Assembly (NCBI GenBank): GCA_011176545.1
Contig: DUEN01000011.1
Span: 1-48,425, forward strand
Reading direction: 5' to 3'
Length of the DNA stretch: 48,425 bases
Source of the DNA: Caldilineae bacterium
GTDB taxonomy: Bacteria; Chloroflexota; Anaerolineae; DUEN01
The translations under genes were made by a program, and so were the position numbers. Numbering within the stretch: position 1 is the first letter of the stretch; every line of letters starts with the position of its first letter. Shown here one piece after another: positions 7,037 through 14,916 of this stretch. A model generated the notes under the pieces. It did not search any database, had not been told where the DNA came from, and was given only the letters and a program-made list of their open reading frames with translations.

Positions 7037-9946
7037 ATGAGCGCACCGATAGGGAAGGTAAAGCAGATCGATATCGATCAGGAGATGCAGCAGGCGTACC
7101 TGGACTACGCCATGAGCGTCATCGTGGCCCGGGCATTGCCCGATGTGCGCGATGGGCTGAAGCCGGTCCAGCGACGGATCCTGTACGCCATGCATGACAT
7201 GGGGCTGACTCACGACAAGCCCTACAAGAAGTCCGCGCGCATCGTGGGTGAGGTCTTGGGGAAATACCATCCCCATGGCGACGCGGCCGTGTACGACGCC
7301 ATGGTGCGTATGGCGCAGGATTTCTCCATGCGCTATCCCCTGGTGGACGGCCAGGGCAACTTCGGCTCCATCGATGGCGACAGCGCGGCGGCCATGCGGT
7401 ACACGGAGGCCCGGCTGGCGGAGATGGCCCGCGAGATGCTGGCCGATATCGATAAAGATACGGTGGACTTCGTGCCCAACTTCGATGGCAGCCTGCAGGA
7501 GCCATCCGTCCTGCCTGCCCTGCTGCCCAATCTCCTGATCAACGGCTCCTCGGGGATCGCGGTGGGTATGGCGACGAACATCCCCCCGCACAACCTGGGC
7601 GAGGTGTGCGACGCCGTGGCCTACCTGATCGATCGGTACGACGAGGTGGATGAGGTCACGGTGGACGAGCTGATGCGCTTCATCCAGGGGCCCGACTTTC
7701 CCACCGGCGGCATCGTCTACCGATACGGCCGTGATCCCTCGGCCCTGAACGGGAACGGCACCAAAGGGGAGGAGACGGACGTCATCGCGGCCGCGTATGC
7801 CCAGGGGCGGGGGCGCTTCGTGGTCCAGGCCAAGGCCCACATCGAGGAGATGAGCCGCAGCCGGCATCGCATCGTCATCACCGAGCTGCCTTACCAGACG
7901 AACAAGACGCGCCTAATCGAGCGCATCGCCGAGCTAGTGCGGGAGGGCCGCCTGGAAGGGATCACAGACCTGCGGGATGAGTCCGATCGGCAGGGGATGC
8001 GCATCGTCATCGAGCTGACCCGCACGGTGGACCCGCGGGAAGTTCTGGCCCAGTTGTTTCGCCTGACCCCCATGCAGCAGACCTTCAGCGTCTCCCTGCT
8101 GGCCCTGGTGGACGGCGAGCCCCGTCTCCTGTCCCTGAAGCGCATGTTGCAGCTCTACATCGAGCATCGACGGGAGATCATCCGACGCCGCTCTGAGCAT
8201 GATCTCCAGCGCGCGCGAGAACGGGCACACATCCTGGAGGGGTTGCTCATCGCGTTGGACCATCTCGATGAGGTCATCGCCACCATCCGCCGTTCGCCCG
8301 ACGCGGAGACGGCTCGCGGCCGCCTGATGCGTAAGTTCAAGCTCACCGAGATGCAGGCGCAGGCCATCCTGGACATGCAGCTTCGCCGGTTGGCCCGGTT
8401 GGAGCGGAATCGCATCAAGGAGGAGTACAAGGAGAAGCTCAAGCTCATCGCCTACCTGGAGGATCTGCTGGCGCACCCGGCCAAGATCCTGGCGTTGATC
8501 CGTGAGGAGGTCGTCGAGCTCAAGAAGAAATACGGCGATCCCAGGCGCACGCAGATCGTGGCCCGCTCCAAGGGCGCGCTGACGGCGCGAGACCTGATTG
8601 AGGATCGGCCGGTATGGGTGACGATCAGCTCGGATGGCACGGTGACCCGATTAGCGGCCGAGAAGGCGACGAAGACCGCGCTCCGGAAGGCTACGGGAGG
8701 CGTCGATGTCGCCCTGTTGGCGACCAACACCCGCGATGAGCTGCTCCTGTTCACGGCCGATGGGCGCATGGCTCGGGTGGGCATCCATCGTATCCCGGAG
8801 GGGAGCGAGGTTCATTGGGCTGACCTGTGTGATCTAGGCCGGCGGGATCGGGTCACGGCCGCGCTGGCGATGCCGCGCTTCGATAAGCCGCCATCCGATG
8901 CTTATCTGGCGTTGGCCACGCGGGCGGGACAGATCAAGCGGGTCGCCCTGAGCGAGGTCCTGGCGGCCGTCGGCACGCCGCCCGTGATGAACGTCGATGC
9001 CGAGGATGAGCTCAGTTGGGCTCACGTAGTGCACGAGGCTGACGAGGTTATCGTGGTCACAGGGAAGGGGCGGGCGATCCGCTTCAAGGTCGCCGAGGTG
9101 CGGCCGACGGGATTGCTGGCTGGCGGAGTTGGGGCCATCAAGCTGCAGGACGGCGATCAGGTGGCCGCGTTTGGGGTAGTGGCGGGTAAGGGGGCGTTAT
9201 TGACGATCACCGCGGCCGGATACGCCAAGCGCTCGCCCATGGAGGAGTTCCCCACGCAGGGCCGTTACGGTCAAGGCGTCATCGCTCATAAGATCACCGA
9301 CAAGACGGGCCCAGTGGTGGGGGCGGCCGTGATCGCACGCGGCGCGGGTCCGCTGGCTGCGGTCACGGAGAAAGGGGTCTCGAAGCCGCTGGCTCCCCGC
9401 GATGTGCCTGAGATGGGGCGCAACACCCAGGGGAAGAAGGTGCTCTCGCTGGCTCAGGGAGATACGGTGAGGGCCTTGCTTCCGCTGGTCGGCGCCGGTG
9501 AGCTCGCAGAGGAGGAATCAGAGCCGTCACCTGCCCCTCGACGACGAGCCAGGGCTGCTTCTAAGGCTACTACGGAGAGCCGTCGAACAAGTACGAAGGC
9601 CAAGGCCAAGGCATCAACCAAGTCGGCCGCGAAGGCCACATCCAAACGGGCTCAAAAGGCCACGTCGAAATCCAAGGCCAAGGCGGAGAAGAAGAGCGCG
9701 TCAGCGAAACCAGCGGAGTCGAAGTCCGCGAAGGCGAAAACTAAGAAGACAAAACGCGATCAATCCGCTGCCGCGACCAAGGAGAAAAAGACGGCACAGA
9801 AGAGCAGCCGTCGAAAGGCTGAGAAAGCCGTGGATGCAAAAGCGCAAGACACGACCTCCACCGCGAAGGAGAAAGAGACCAAGCGCACCAAGCGACGCAA
9901 AGTGGCGCTCGTTACCTCCGTTCCCCAGATCCGGCAGAAGAAGTGA
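7037..9946 (+). CDS. gyrA: DNA gyrase/topoisomerase IV subunit A with histone-H1-like C-terminal tail
   Basis: 969 aa. Type IIA topoisomerase A subunit that, with GyrB/ParE, breaks and rejoins DNA to control supercoiling or decatenation. The ATG at 7037 gives the normal start ([23 protein letters not shown]). The catalytic Tyr is Tyr122 in AMRYTEARL. The quinolone-resistance region reads [10 protein letters not shown], with Ala83 where E. coli has Ser83, and Asp87 retained. The helix [20 protein letters not shown] and the beta-pinwheel domain (about 520-815) follow. I do not see a clear GyrA box: the first blade reads [10 protein letters not shown]. It may therefore act like topoisomerase IV subunit A. 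From about residue 826 the protein ends in roughly 140 residues of Lys/Ala/Ser/Thr repeats resembling histone H1 tails. No B subunit is nearby. Confidence 0.9.
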   Translation: MSAPIGKVKQIDIDQEMQQAYLDYAMSVIVARALPDVRDGLKPVQRRILYAMHDMGLTHDKPYKKSARIVGEVLGKYHPHGDAAVYDAMVRMAQDFSMRYPLVDGQGNFGSIDGDSAAAMRYTEARLAEMAREMLADIDKDTVDFVPNFDGSLQEPSVLPALLPNLLINGSSGIAVGMATNIPPHNLGEVCDAVAYLIDRYDEVDEVTVDELMRFIQGPDFPTGGIVYRYGRDPSALNGNGTKGEETDVIAAAYAQGRGRFVVQAKAHIEEMSRSRHRIVITELPYQTNKTRLIERIAELVREGRLEGITDLRDESDRQGMRIVIELTRTVDPREVLAQLFRLTPMQQTFSVSLLALVDGEPRLLSLKRMLQLYIEHRREIIRRRSEHDLQRARERAHILEGLLIALDHLDEVIATIRRSPDAETARGRLMRKFKLTEMQAQAILDMQLRRLARLERNRIKEEYKEKLKLIAYLEDLLAHPAKILALIREEVVELKKKYGDPRRTQIVARSKGALTARDLIEDRPVWVTISSDGTVTRLAAEKATKTALRKATGGVDVALLATNTRDELLLFTADGRMARVGIHRIPEGSEVHWADLCDLGRRDRVTAALAMPRFDKPPSDAYLALATRAGQIKRVALSEVLAAVGTPPVMNVDAEDELSWAHVVHEADEVIVVTGKGRAIRFKVAEVRPTGLLAGGVGAIKLQDGDQVAAFGVVAGKGALLTITAAGYAKRSPMEEFPTQGRYGQGVIAHKITDKTGPVVGAAVIARGAGPLAAVTEKGVSKPLAPRDVPEMGRNTQGKKVLSLAQGDTVRALLPLVGAGELAEEESEPSPAPRRRARAASKATTESRRTSTKAKAKASTKSAAKATSKRAQKATSKSKAKAEKKSASAKPAESKSAKAKTKKTKRDQSAAATKEKKTAQKSSRRKAEKAVDAKAQDTTSTAKEKETKRTKRRKVALVTSVPQIRQKK

Positions 9947-9983
9947 TCGCCGGATCTCTACGATAGGAGATCCGTACCTCACT

Positions 9984-10071
9984 GCCTCGCTCATACAGTA
10001 GGGGCGACCGGCCGGTCGCCCCTACTTTGTGCGTCGCCTATATTTGTCGCGTGTGCCAATATGAGCGAGGC
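9984..10071. repeat. Nested inverted-repeat element with GTAGGGGCG palindrome, second copy
   Basis: A perfect 28-bp palindrome (9998-10025; GTAGGGGCGACC, GGCC, GGTCGCCCCTAC) is nearly identical to the one at 5018-5045, differing only at the centre. It is again enclosed by longer-range inverted arms, here GCCTCGCTCATA (9984-9995) and TATGAGCGAGGC (10060-10071). The outer arms differ in sequence from the first copy. It lies between the convergent gyrA and membrane-protein genes and could also serve as a bidirectional terminator. Confidence 0.8.
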
Positions 10072-10088
10072 GCTTGAATTGATGCCTA

Positions 10089-10113
10089 TGGGGCGATTCA
10101 CGAATCGCCCCCA
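10089..10113. repeat. GGGGCGATTC palindrome (variant of the GTAGGGGCG family)
   Basis: GGGGCGATTC (10090-10099) and GAATCGCCCC (10102-10111) form a 10-bp stem with an AC loop, 18 bp after the previous element. The outer GGGGCG is shared with the other palindromes, while the inner ATTC/GAAT differs but stays complementary. It ends 12 bp before the convergent gene at 10125. Confidence 0.7.
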
Positions 10114-10124
10114 TTATTGAGTGC

Positions 10125-10394
10125 CTACGTTAAGAAGTAAGCCAATACGATCAACAAGGCCATGAGCGCTGCAGCCACGATGAAGAGACGGCGCAGGTCC
10201 TGGATCACGTAGTAATATTCTTTGGCGAAATCCACCGTCGCCGCGGGTGCACTGCTTTGCGCCTGCGAAGGAGATGTCTCTTTGCGTGCTTGGGCCGCGG
10301 CGGGAGGTCTGGGCCGCGCGGCCGTTCGCTTGCGAGTGTAACGCTGTGGTCGTCCTGCCTTAGCCTTACGCGGCCGCCGTGATCGCTTAGCCAT
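10125..10394 (-). CDS. Small basic protein with one C-terminal membrane helix
   Basis: 89 aa, not recognised as a named family. The N-terminal half is highly basic and Pro/Ala-rich (MAKRSRRPRKAKAGRPQRY, ending in a Ser/Ala/Gln-rich linker). The C-terminal 20 residues (FIVAAALMALLIVLAYFLT) form one strong transmembrane helix, preceded by DFAKEYYYVIQDLRRL. This suggests a tail-anchored protein with a long cytosolic basic segment. Small proteins of this layout are common in Chloroflexota genomes; their role is not known to me. It is convergent with gyrA across two palindromic repeats. The murJ gene follows 55 bp away in the downstream-to-upstream direction and is transcribed the same way, but the spacing suggests a separate unit. 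Confidence 0.6.
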   Translation of the reverse strand: MAKRSRRPRKAKAGRPQRYTRKRTAARPRPPAAAQARKETSPSQAQSSAPAATVDFAKEYYYVIQDLRRLFIVAAALMALLIVLAYFLT

Positions 10395-10449
10395 GGGATC
10401 CTCCGAATTGAGAATGACGTGCCCATTATAATCCGCGCCGTGACGGCGG

Positions 10450-12039
10450 TCAATTACGACGCATACGTCGGATCGCCGTGTCCCATAGAAGAGATGCCTC
10501 TTCCACCCGCAAGAGAACTGTCGCGATCCCGTAGACGGCCAAAGCCAGGAGGCCGCCCGCCGCGACGACCACGAGATCAGCCCATAGCATCCCCACCGGC
10601 AACGAGGACTCTATCTCGAGTAACGCGCGCCACACCAGCACTCCCATCAGCGCGGCGGCGCCGGCCGATCGCGCCGCGGCCCAGAGGATCCCCTGATCCC
10701 CCAGCCCGCCTATGCGACGGTGCAGCAACACCAGCATGATGAGGGCGTGCGCCATGTGCTTGGTCGAGTCGGCCAGCACCAGCCCCAGATATCCCATCGG
10801 TTCTAGCAGGGCCAGCGCGGCCACCAGATAGACTCCTACCGAGATCACCCCTACCGTCGCTGGCGTCAACGTATCTTGCTGCGCGTAGAAGGCATAGTTT
10901 AACGGCCAATCCACCGCGGCGAAGATGAGACCCAGCAGATAGAGCCGCAGCGCGGCCACCACCGCGGCCGTGTCCTCCGGCCGAAACGCGCCATGCTCGA
11001 AGATCAGACGCACCATAGGGGTGGCCATCACCCAGAGACCGACGGTAGCCGGCAGGATCAGATAGAGCAGGAGTCGCAGGGCTCGTCCCAGCGTTTGCCG
11101 ATAGCCATCCCAGTCCGCCGCGACGGCCAGCTGGGAAAGGGAAGGAAGGGAGGCGATGGAGATGGCGACGGCCACCAGTCCATGGGGAAACTGGATCAGC
11201 GTGGTCGCGTTCTGCATCCAGGCCACGCTGTTGGGTCCCGTCCGGGATGCCAGATTCCCATCGATGGTGACCTGGATCTGGCTGATGATCATGCCCGCGC
11301 CGATGGGGAGATAGAGCTGTACGACACGCCGCAGGGCCGGGTGGCGCCAGTTGAAGCTCGGGCGCAGTCGAGCGTCACGCAGGCCCAGCATCTGGATGGC
11401 GAGCTGGCCGAGGGAGCCCACGAACACGCCTAACGCCAGGCTATAGACGTCAATCCGACCAGCCAGCAAGACGATCGTGATGACGATGCCCAGGTTGAAG
11501 GCCGCCGCGCCGAAGGCGGGAAAAGTGAACCGCTTCAGCGCGTAGAGCAGCCCCATGAACACCCCGGCCACGCCGAGGAAGAGCACCGCCGGGGCCAGGA
11601 TGCGCAGGAGGCGCGTGAGCAGGGAGAGGAGCTCTGGATCGAACCCGCCACCGAGGACCCACGCCACCTGCGGCGCGAACAACTCCAGGAGGAGTACCAA
11701 CAGTGCCAGCAGAGCGCTTAAGACGCTGAGCAACACCGACGCGGCCGGCCACAGCTCACGGCGCCGTTCGGGACGGGCGTAATCGCTCAGCACTGGCACC
11801 AGCGCTGCGCTGAGCATGCCGCCGATGAGTAAATCGTAGATCATGAGCGGCACCCGGCTGGCCAACCGAAACGCGCTCACCGGCCCCGTCGCCCCGAACA
11901 GGTCAGCGATCAGCGTCTCCCGCACGAGGCCGAGCGCCCGGCTGGTCACGCTGCCCAGCGCCAGCACGCTCGCCGATCGGGCTAGATCGCTCGCGGCCGC
12001 CTCCGAGGTGCTCGCCGGCGCGCTGACTAGCTCACTCAT
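10450..12039 (-). CDS. murJ: Lipid II flippase MurJ (MviN family)
   Basis: 529 aa, with about 14 hydrophobic helices. MurJ moves lipid II across the cytoplasmic membrane for peptidoglycan synthesis. Recognisable MviN segments are ALGSVTSRALGLVRETLIA near the N-terminus (the conserved Arg-rich first helix region), ASRVPLMIYDLLIGGMLSAA, and the MOP-superfamily repeats with QIQVTIDGNLAS. The ATG at 12039 overlaps the 3' end of the upstream heptose nucleotidyltransferase gene by 8 bp, so the two are translationally coupled. Together they suggest an envelope/glycan precursor unit. The N-terminal extension (about 20 Ala/Ser-rich residues) is slightly longer than in proteobacterial MurJ. No defect seen. 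Confidence 0.92.
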   Translation of the reverse strand: MSELVSAPASTSEAAASDLARSASVLALGSVTSRALGLVRETLIADLFGATGPVSAFRLASRVPLMIYDLLIGGMLSAALVPVLSDYARPERRRELWPAASVLLSVLSALLALLVLLLELFAPQVAWVLGGGFDPELLSLLTRLLRILAPAVLFLGVAGVFMGLLYALKRFTFPAFGAAAFNLGIVITIVLLAGRIDVYSLALGVFVGSLGQLAIQMLGLRDARLRPSFNWRHPALRRVVQLYLPIGAGMIISQIQVTIDGNLASRTGPNSVAWMQNATTLIQFPHGLVAVAISIASLPSLSQLAVAADWDGYRQTLGRALRLLLYLILPATVGLWVMATPMVRLIFEHGAFRPEDTAAVVAALRLYLLGLIFAAVDWPLNYAFYAQQDTLTPATVGVISVGVYLVAALALLEPMGYLGLVLADSTKHMAHALIMLVLLHRRIGGLGDQGILWAAARSAGAAALMGVLVWRALLEIESSLPVGMLWADLVVVAAGGLLALAVYGIATVLLRVEEASLLWDTAIRRMRRN

Positions 12040-12535
12040 GGCCCTCGGCGTCCCTCGCGCGCTCGACGATGCGTCGAATCAGCGCGGTGGTGGAGTAGCC
12101 TGGCAGATAGGGCAGATAGCGGACATCCGCGCCGACCGCGCGGGCGGCCTCCAGCTCGGGTGGGCGCTTCCCGCCCGGCCGCCCCCAGTCGCCGCCTTTG
12201 ACGTAAATCTCAGGACGTAGCGCCCGGACCAGATTGATGGCCGTATCCTCCTCGAAGATGACGGCCAGGTCAACGGCAGCCAAGGCGGCTACCAGGGCCG
12301 CGCGCTCCTCCGCGGGGATCAGGGGACGCCCCGGCCCTTTCAGACGGCGCACGCTGGCATCCCCGTTGATGCCCACGATGAGCACGTCGCCCAGCGCTCG
12401 CGCTCGCGTCAGGTAATCGACATGTCCCATGTGCAGCAGGTCGAAGCACCCGTTGGTCAGGACGACGATCTTCCCGGCCGCCCGCCAATCCTCTCGCCGC
12501 CTAACGGCCTCGGTCAGCGTCACCACGTCACCCAC
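12032..12535 (-). CDS. rfaE2: D-glycero-beta-D-manno-heptose 1-phosphate adenylyltransferase-like nucleotidyltransferase
   Basis: 167 aa from the GTG at 12535, chosen because GGAGGT (complement of 12543-12548) sits 7 nt upstream; the frame is open further but has no better start. It is a cytidylyltransferase-fold enzyme with VVLTNGCFDLLHMGHVDYL, where the HMGH motif binds nucleotide, and DVLIVGINGDASVRRLKG. It is a stand-alone version of the C-terminal half of HldE and transfers AMP to heptose 1-phosphate to give ADP-heptose, a precursor of heptose-containing glycans. The later segments YVKGGDW and YSTTALIRRI fit the RfaE C-terminal family. It overlaps murJ by 8 bp. No HldE kinase half or other heptose gene is in the window, so the substrate is inferred; glycerol-3-phosphate cytidylyltransferase-like activity is an alternative. 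Confidence 0.85.
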   Translation of the reverse strand: MGDVVTLTEAVRRREDWRAAGKIVVLTNGCFDLLHMGHVDYLTRARALGDVLIVGINGDASVRRLKGPGRPLIPAEERAALVAALAAVDLAVIFEEDTAINLVRALRPEIYVKGGDWGRPGGKRPPELEAARAVGADVRYLPYLPGYSTTALIRRIVERARDAEGHE

Positions 12536-12606
12536 GGTTGGCACCTCCGAGCGGCATTGTACCCGATGGGACGGAGGGAAGCAATTGAGATGTGGTGTCC
12601 GGTCGA

Positions 12607-12635
12607 TTGACATGAAACCTGACTTCCGATATACT
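12607..12635 (+). promoter_or_regulatory. Near-consensus sigma-70 promoter of the AbrB/PIN operon
   Basis: TTGACA (12607-12612), a 17-nt spacer, then TATACT (12630-12635). It lies 35 bp before the AbrB-like start codon and directs transcription away from the heptose nucleotidyltransferase gene. Confidence 0.8.
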
Positions 12636-12669
12636 GCTTTTCTGATAGATAGATTTACGGAGGTGCATC

Positions 12670-12933
12670 GTGACGGATACGATGGTGTTGCGGATCTCGA
12701 GTCGCGGGGTGGTGACTCTCCCGAAGTCCTTGCGTCAGGCTTATCATCTACGCCCTGGTGATATGCTGACGTTGCTCGACCTTGGAGGCGTGTTCGTGCT
12801 CAGCCCGCGTCGTTCAGAGGTCGATGCGCTGGCCGATCGCATCACCCAGGCTCTTATCGAGCGTGGCGAAACCCTGGAGGACATGTTGCAGGCCTTGCGG
12901 GAGGAGCGCGAGCGATATGCCGACCAGGATTAG
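12670..12933 (+). CDS. AbrB/SpoVT-type DNA-binding antitoxin
   Basis: 87 aa, GTG start preceded by GGAGGT at good spacing. The first 45 residues form an AbrB/MazE-like swapped-hairpin domain: VLRISSRGVVTLPKSLRQAY, then LRPGDMLTLLDLGGVFVLSP. The remaining helices (ALADRITQALIERGETLEDML, then a Glu/Arg-rich end) probably bind and cover the toxin. The PIN-domain gene follows with a 17-bp overlap, so this is the antitoxin and autoregulator of a type II toxin-antitoxin module. The near-consensus promoter directly upstream is its likely operator region. Confidence 0.85.
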   Translation: MTDTMVLRISSRGVVTLPKSLRQAYHLRPGDMLTLLDLGGVFVLSPRRSEVDALADRITQALIERGETLEDMLQALREERERYADQD

Positions 12934-13378
12934 CGTCTTCCTCGACACGAGCACTCTCTTCGCGGGCATCTGGTCCGCCGAGGGAGGCGCTCGCATGATC
13001 CTAAAGTTGGGCGAGGCCGAGGCTATCCGCTTGCTGGTCAGTTCCCAGGTGCTCGAAGAGATGGAGAGGGCACTGCGTCGGAAGGCGCCCGCTTTGTTGG
13101 GCTTGTTAGCGATGCTGCTGGATCGCAGTCGAGTGGAGGTGCTCCCTTCACCTACGCCTCAGCGGGTGAAGGAGAGTCAGGCACTCGTAGGGCATCCGGG
13201 CGATGCTCAGGTGCTGGCGGCGGCTTGGGACGCACACGCGGACTACTTCGTCACGCTGGGTCGGGAGCATTTCTTGGAGAATACCGCCTTGCAGGAGGCC
13301 ATCCCGTTCCCAATGGGCACTCCGGGCGATTTTCTAGCCTGGTATCGGGCGTATCTCTCCAAGAAGGCCGCGGATTAG
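12917..13378 (+). CDS. PIN-domain ribonuclease toxin
   Basis: 153 aa from the ATG at 12917, which overlaps the antitoxin gene by 17 bp. The frame is open further upstream, but that is the antitoxin coding region in another frame. PIN toxins are Mg-dependent RNases. The acidic residues expected are visible: Asp in VFLDTSTLFAG, Glu in LVSSQVLEEMERAL, Asp in GHPGDAQVLAAA, and a later Asp/Glu in YFVTLGREHFL. The sequence is closest in style to the COG1569/PIN_3 group rather than to classical VapC. The C-terminus (GDFLAWYRAYL) is typical of that group. RNA target unknown. Confidence 0.82.
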   Translation: MPTRISVFLDTSTLFAGIWSAEGGARMILKLGEAEAIRLLVSSQVLEEMERALRRKAPALLGLLAMLLDRSRVEVLPSPTPQRVKESQALVGHPGDAQVLAAAWDAHADYFVTLGREHFLENTALQEAIPFPMGTPGDFLAWYRAYLSKKAAD

Positions 13379-13388
13379 TTAGGATTGC

Positions 13389-14267
13389 TCATAATTCTAC
13401 CTCCCGCTTGAATTGCTCCCAATATCGCGTGACCAATGACTCCAGCTCGGCCGGATACTCGAACTCGTACCTCCTCGCCAGCTCGCGGCCGACGCGTCCC
13501 GCTTCCTCGTTCAGGATCTCTATGGCCTCGCAGATCTCGGCCCTGGAACGCAGGGGCTGGCCGATCGCCTGCAGGATCCGATCCCCGAACGCGTCCTGTA
13601 GCGTCCGGACGATGGGCGTCAGCGTGTGGATCGTCCCACGCCGCAGGTCCCCGCAGTCGTCGCCGGTGGCGAGGATGTAATACAATCTCAACATGAGGCT
13701 ATGGGCGTATTGAAGCCCAGTCAGGATCAGCAGATCGAGGCCACGGGCCAGGACCTTGCGATGCTTGTGAGCGTTCAGCCAGTAGGATTCCAGGAGCTCC
13801 TGAACGATCCACGCCCGGGCAGGCCAGGCGAGGGGGAGCTCTTCCCTCTCGGCCTGAGCCAGGATATCCCGGAGTTCCTGGTCTCGGCAGCCCAAGATGA
13901 GCCGCGGCTCAGGGGAAAAGCGGACGTCGGCCGGCTGGATGTGCAGATCGTAGATGTCGCCGGTATCGAGCAGGAGATGGTGCACATAGAACCGCTCGCC
14001 GAAGCGGGAAAAGCCGCTGGCCAGACAGCGCCCATCGAACAGGGCATCCCAGTTCGGCTCCAGCCACTCCGATAGCGCTTCAGGCGTGACCGCGATGAAG
14101 AGGTCCACGTCGCTATACGGATCGGCCTCCCCTGTAGCCAGGCTACCTCCCACCCAGATGGCGATGACGTCATCCCGCGCCCATAAGGTCTGCGCTACAT
14201 GCTTGAGGAATTGGCTCTGCGGCAGGTCGGGCAGGATGTCGAGGTCCAGACGCTCTCGTTTCCCCAT
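13389..14267 (-). CDS. Nucleotidyltransferase-domain protein
   Basis: 292 aa. The N-terminal domain carries the polymerase-beta-type signature WVGGSLATGEADPYSDVDLF (about residues 38-57): a Gly-Ser followed by the Asp-x-Asp metal pair. The middle and C-terminal parts are helical (EELPLAWPARAWIVQELLESYW, LLILTGLQYAHSLMLRLYYIL). The layout resembles stand-alone nucleotidyltransferases of the aminoglycoside-adenylyltransferase-like group, which transfer a nucleotide onto a small molecule or protein. A drug-modifying role cannot be claimed from sequence. The gene is convergent with the PIN toxin and has only a 13-bp gap to the SWIM remnant next to it. Confidence 0.7.
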   Translation of the reverse strand: MGKRERLDLDILPDLPQSQFLKHVAQTLWARDDVIAIWVGGSLATGEADPYSDVDLFIAVTPEALSEWLEPNWDALFDGRCLASGFSRFGERFYVHHLLLDTGDIYDLHIQPADVRFSPEPRLILGCRDQELRDILAQAEREELPLAWPARAWIVQELLESYWLNAHKHRKVLARGLDLLILTGLQYAHSLMLRLYYILATGDDCGDLRRGTIHTLTPIVRTLQDAFGDRILQAIGQPLRSRAEICEAIEILNEEAGRVGRELARRYEFEYPAELESLVTRYWEQFKREVEL

Positions 14268-14280
14268 GATCCGCTAACCC

Positions 14281-14585
14281 TTATCGTCGTAGGCTTTCCA
14301 ACATCCCCATCAGCTTATACTTGCGCTTGTGACGGCGGGTGAGTTGCTCCAGGTAATCCCGCCATTCCTCCTCGCGGCCGGCAGCCTGATAAGCCGCCCG
14401 GGCCTTCTCCAGCCAGCGTACGACAAGGGACGGCCGTTCCTTGATCGTCTCCGGGGCGTGGATACAAGTCAGCAGCGTGGCCACGATGTGCTTGCACCAG
14501 CCGCCCCAGTCGTACGGGCAACTACAGGAGGCCTCGCGGATGCCGTCTGCGTCGAAGTGATGCGCACCTGATAAGGATCGCTCAT
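14281..14585 (-). pseudogene. SWIM zinc-finger protein remnant, frameshifted and truncated
   Basis: Reading the minus strand, the frame ending at 14281 translates upstream of its first start codon as HFDADGIREASCSCPYDWGG followed by WCKHIVATLL. This contains the C-x-C...C-x-H zinc ligands of a SWIM domain. Further upstream that frame lacks a start. The preceding motif (MSDPYQVRI from an ATG at 14585) is in the neighbouring frame, so about one base is missing near 14558. Intact SWIM proteins of this type continue for several hundred residues upstream. Here the sequence runs into a GTGCAACGCAC palindrome (14601-14631) and RAYT remnant DNA. The C-terminal 67 residues (ending KYKLMGMLESLRR) remain open. 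Interpreted as a decayed fragment. Confidence 0.6.
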
Positions 14586-14600
14586 CTCTCTGTCATGGCA

Positions 14601-14631
14601 GGTGCAACGCACTTTGGAAGTGCGTTGCACC
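14601..14631. repeat. GGTGCAACGCAC palindrome (REP-like), left copy
   Basis: A perfect 14-bp stem, GGTGCAACGCACTT (14601-14614) with its complement (14618-14631), and a TGG loop. It lies three bases beyond the stop of the RAYT remnant and matches the palindrome at 14876-14908 in its outer 12 bp. Confidence 0.85.
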
Positions 14632-14634
14632 CGC

Positions 14635-14841
14635 TTATCGCTCCCAGGCATTCAGATAGGTCTTCAGTTCCTCTGGTAACTGTCTCTCGGCCGAGAGATC
14701 CGCCACGAAGTCCCGGTAGCTCTGGGGCGAGGGAAAAAGTTGCTGAACGAAATCACGATCGACCAGCGTCCCGCGGCGTTCTCCTATCCACTCCAGGTGG
14801 TAGAAATGACCTGGAAGATAAGGTGGGCGTTGAGCCGGCAT
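14635..14841 (-). pseudogene. REP-associated tyrosine transposase (RAYT) remnant with internal deletion
   Basis: 68 codons, ATG at 14841 after GGAGA. The first 16 residues (MPAQRPPYLPGHFYHL) match the start of RAYT/Y1 transposases, where PGHFYH is normally followed by NRG. The sequence then jumps directly to EWIGERRGTLVDRDFVQQLF, PSPQSYRDFVADL and LPEELKTYL, which resemble the extreme C-terminus of the same family in Chloroflexota and cyanobacteria. The catalytic HUH motif and the Tyr helix, about 120 residues, are missing, so it cannot be an active transposase. It sits between two matching palindromes (14601-14631 and 14876-14908), the arrangement of a RAYT with its REP sequences. The family match is from memory of RAYT consensus segments. 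Confidence 0.65.
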
Positions 14842-14875
14842 AGACTTTTCTCCGTCAGTACAGGTGTGACAAGAC

Positions 14876-14908
14876 AGGTGCAACGCACCTTCAAGGTGCG
14901 TTGCACCT
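14876..14908. repeat. GGTGCAACGCAC palindrome (REP-like), right copy
   Basis: AGGTGCAACGCACCT (14876-14890) and its exact complement (14894-14908) with a TCA loop. The outer arms equal those at 14601-14631. The inner pair differs (CCT/AGG against CTT/AAG) but remains complementary. It lies upstream of the RAYT remnant and 8 bp from the end of the next gene. Confidence 0.85.
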
Positions 14909-14916
14909 ACTCGAGT

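Noticed and set aside
11450..12220. Additional small genes on either strand inside murJ
   Set aside because: The open frames are shadows of murJ codons; murJ is complete with matching membrane helices.
14601..14908. CRISPR-like repeats (two similar palindromes with a spacer)
   Set aside because: There are only two copies, each is itself a hairpin, and the 244-bp interval contains RAYT remnant coding sequence rather than spacers.
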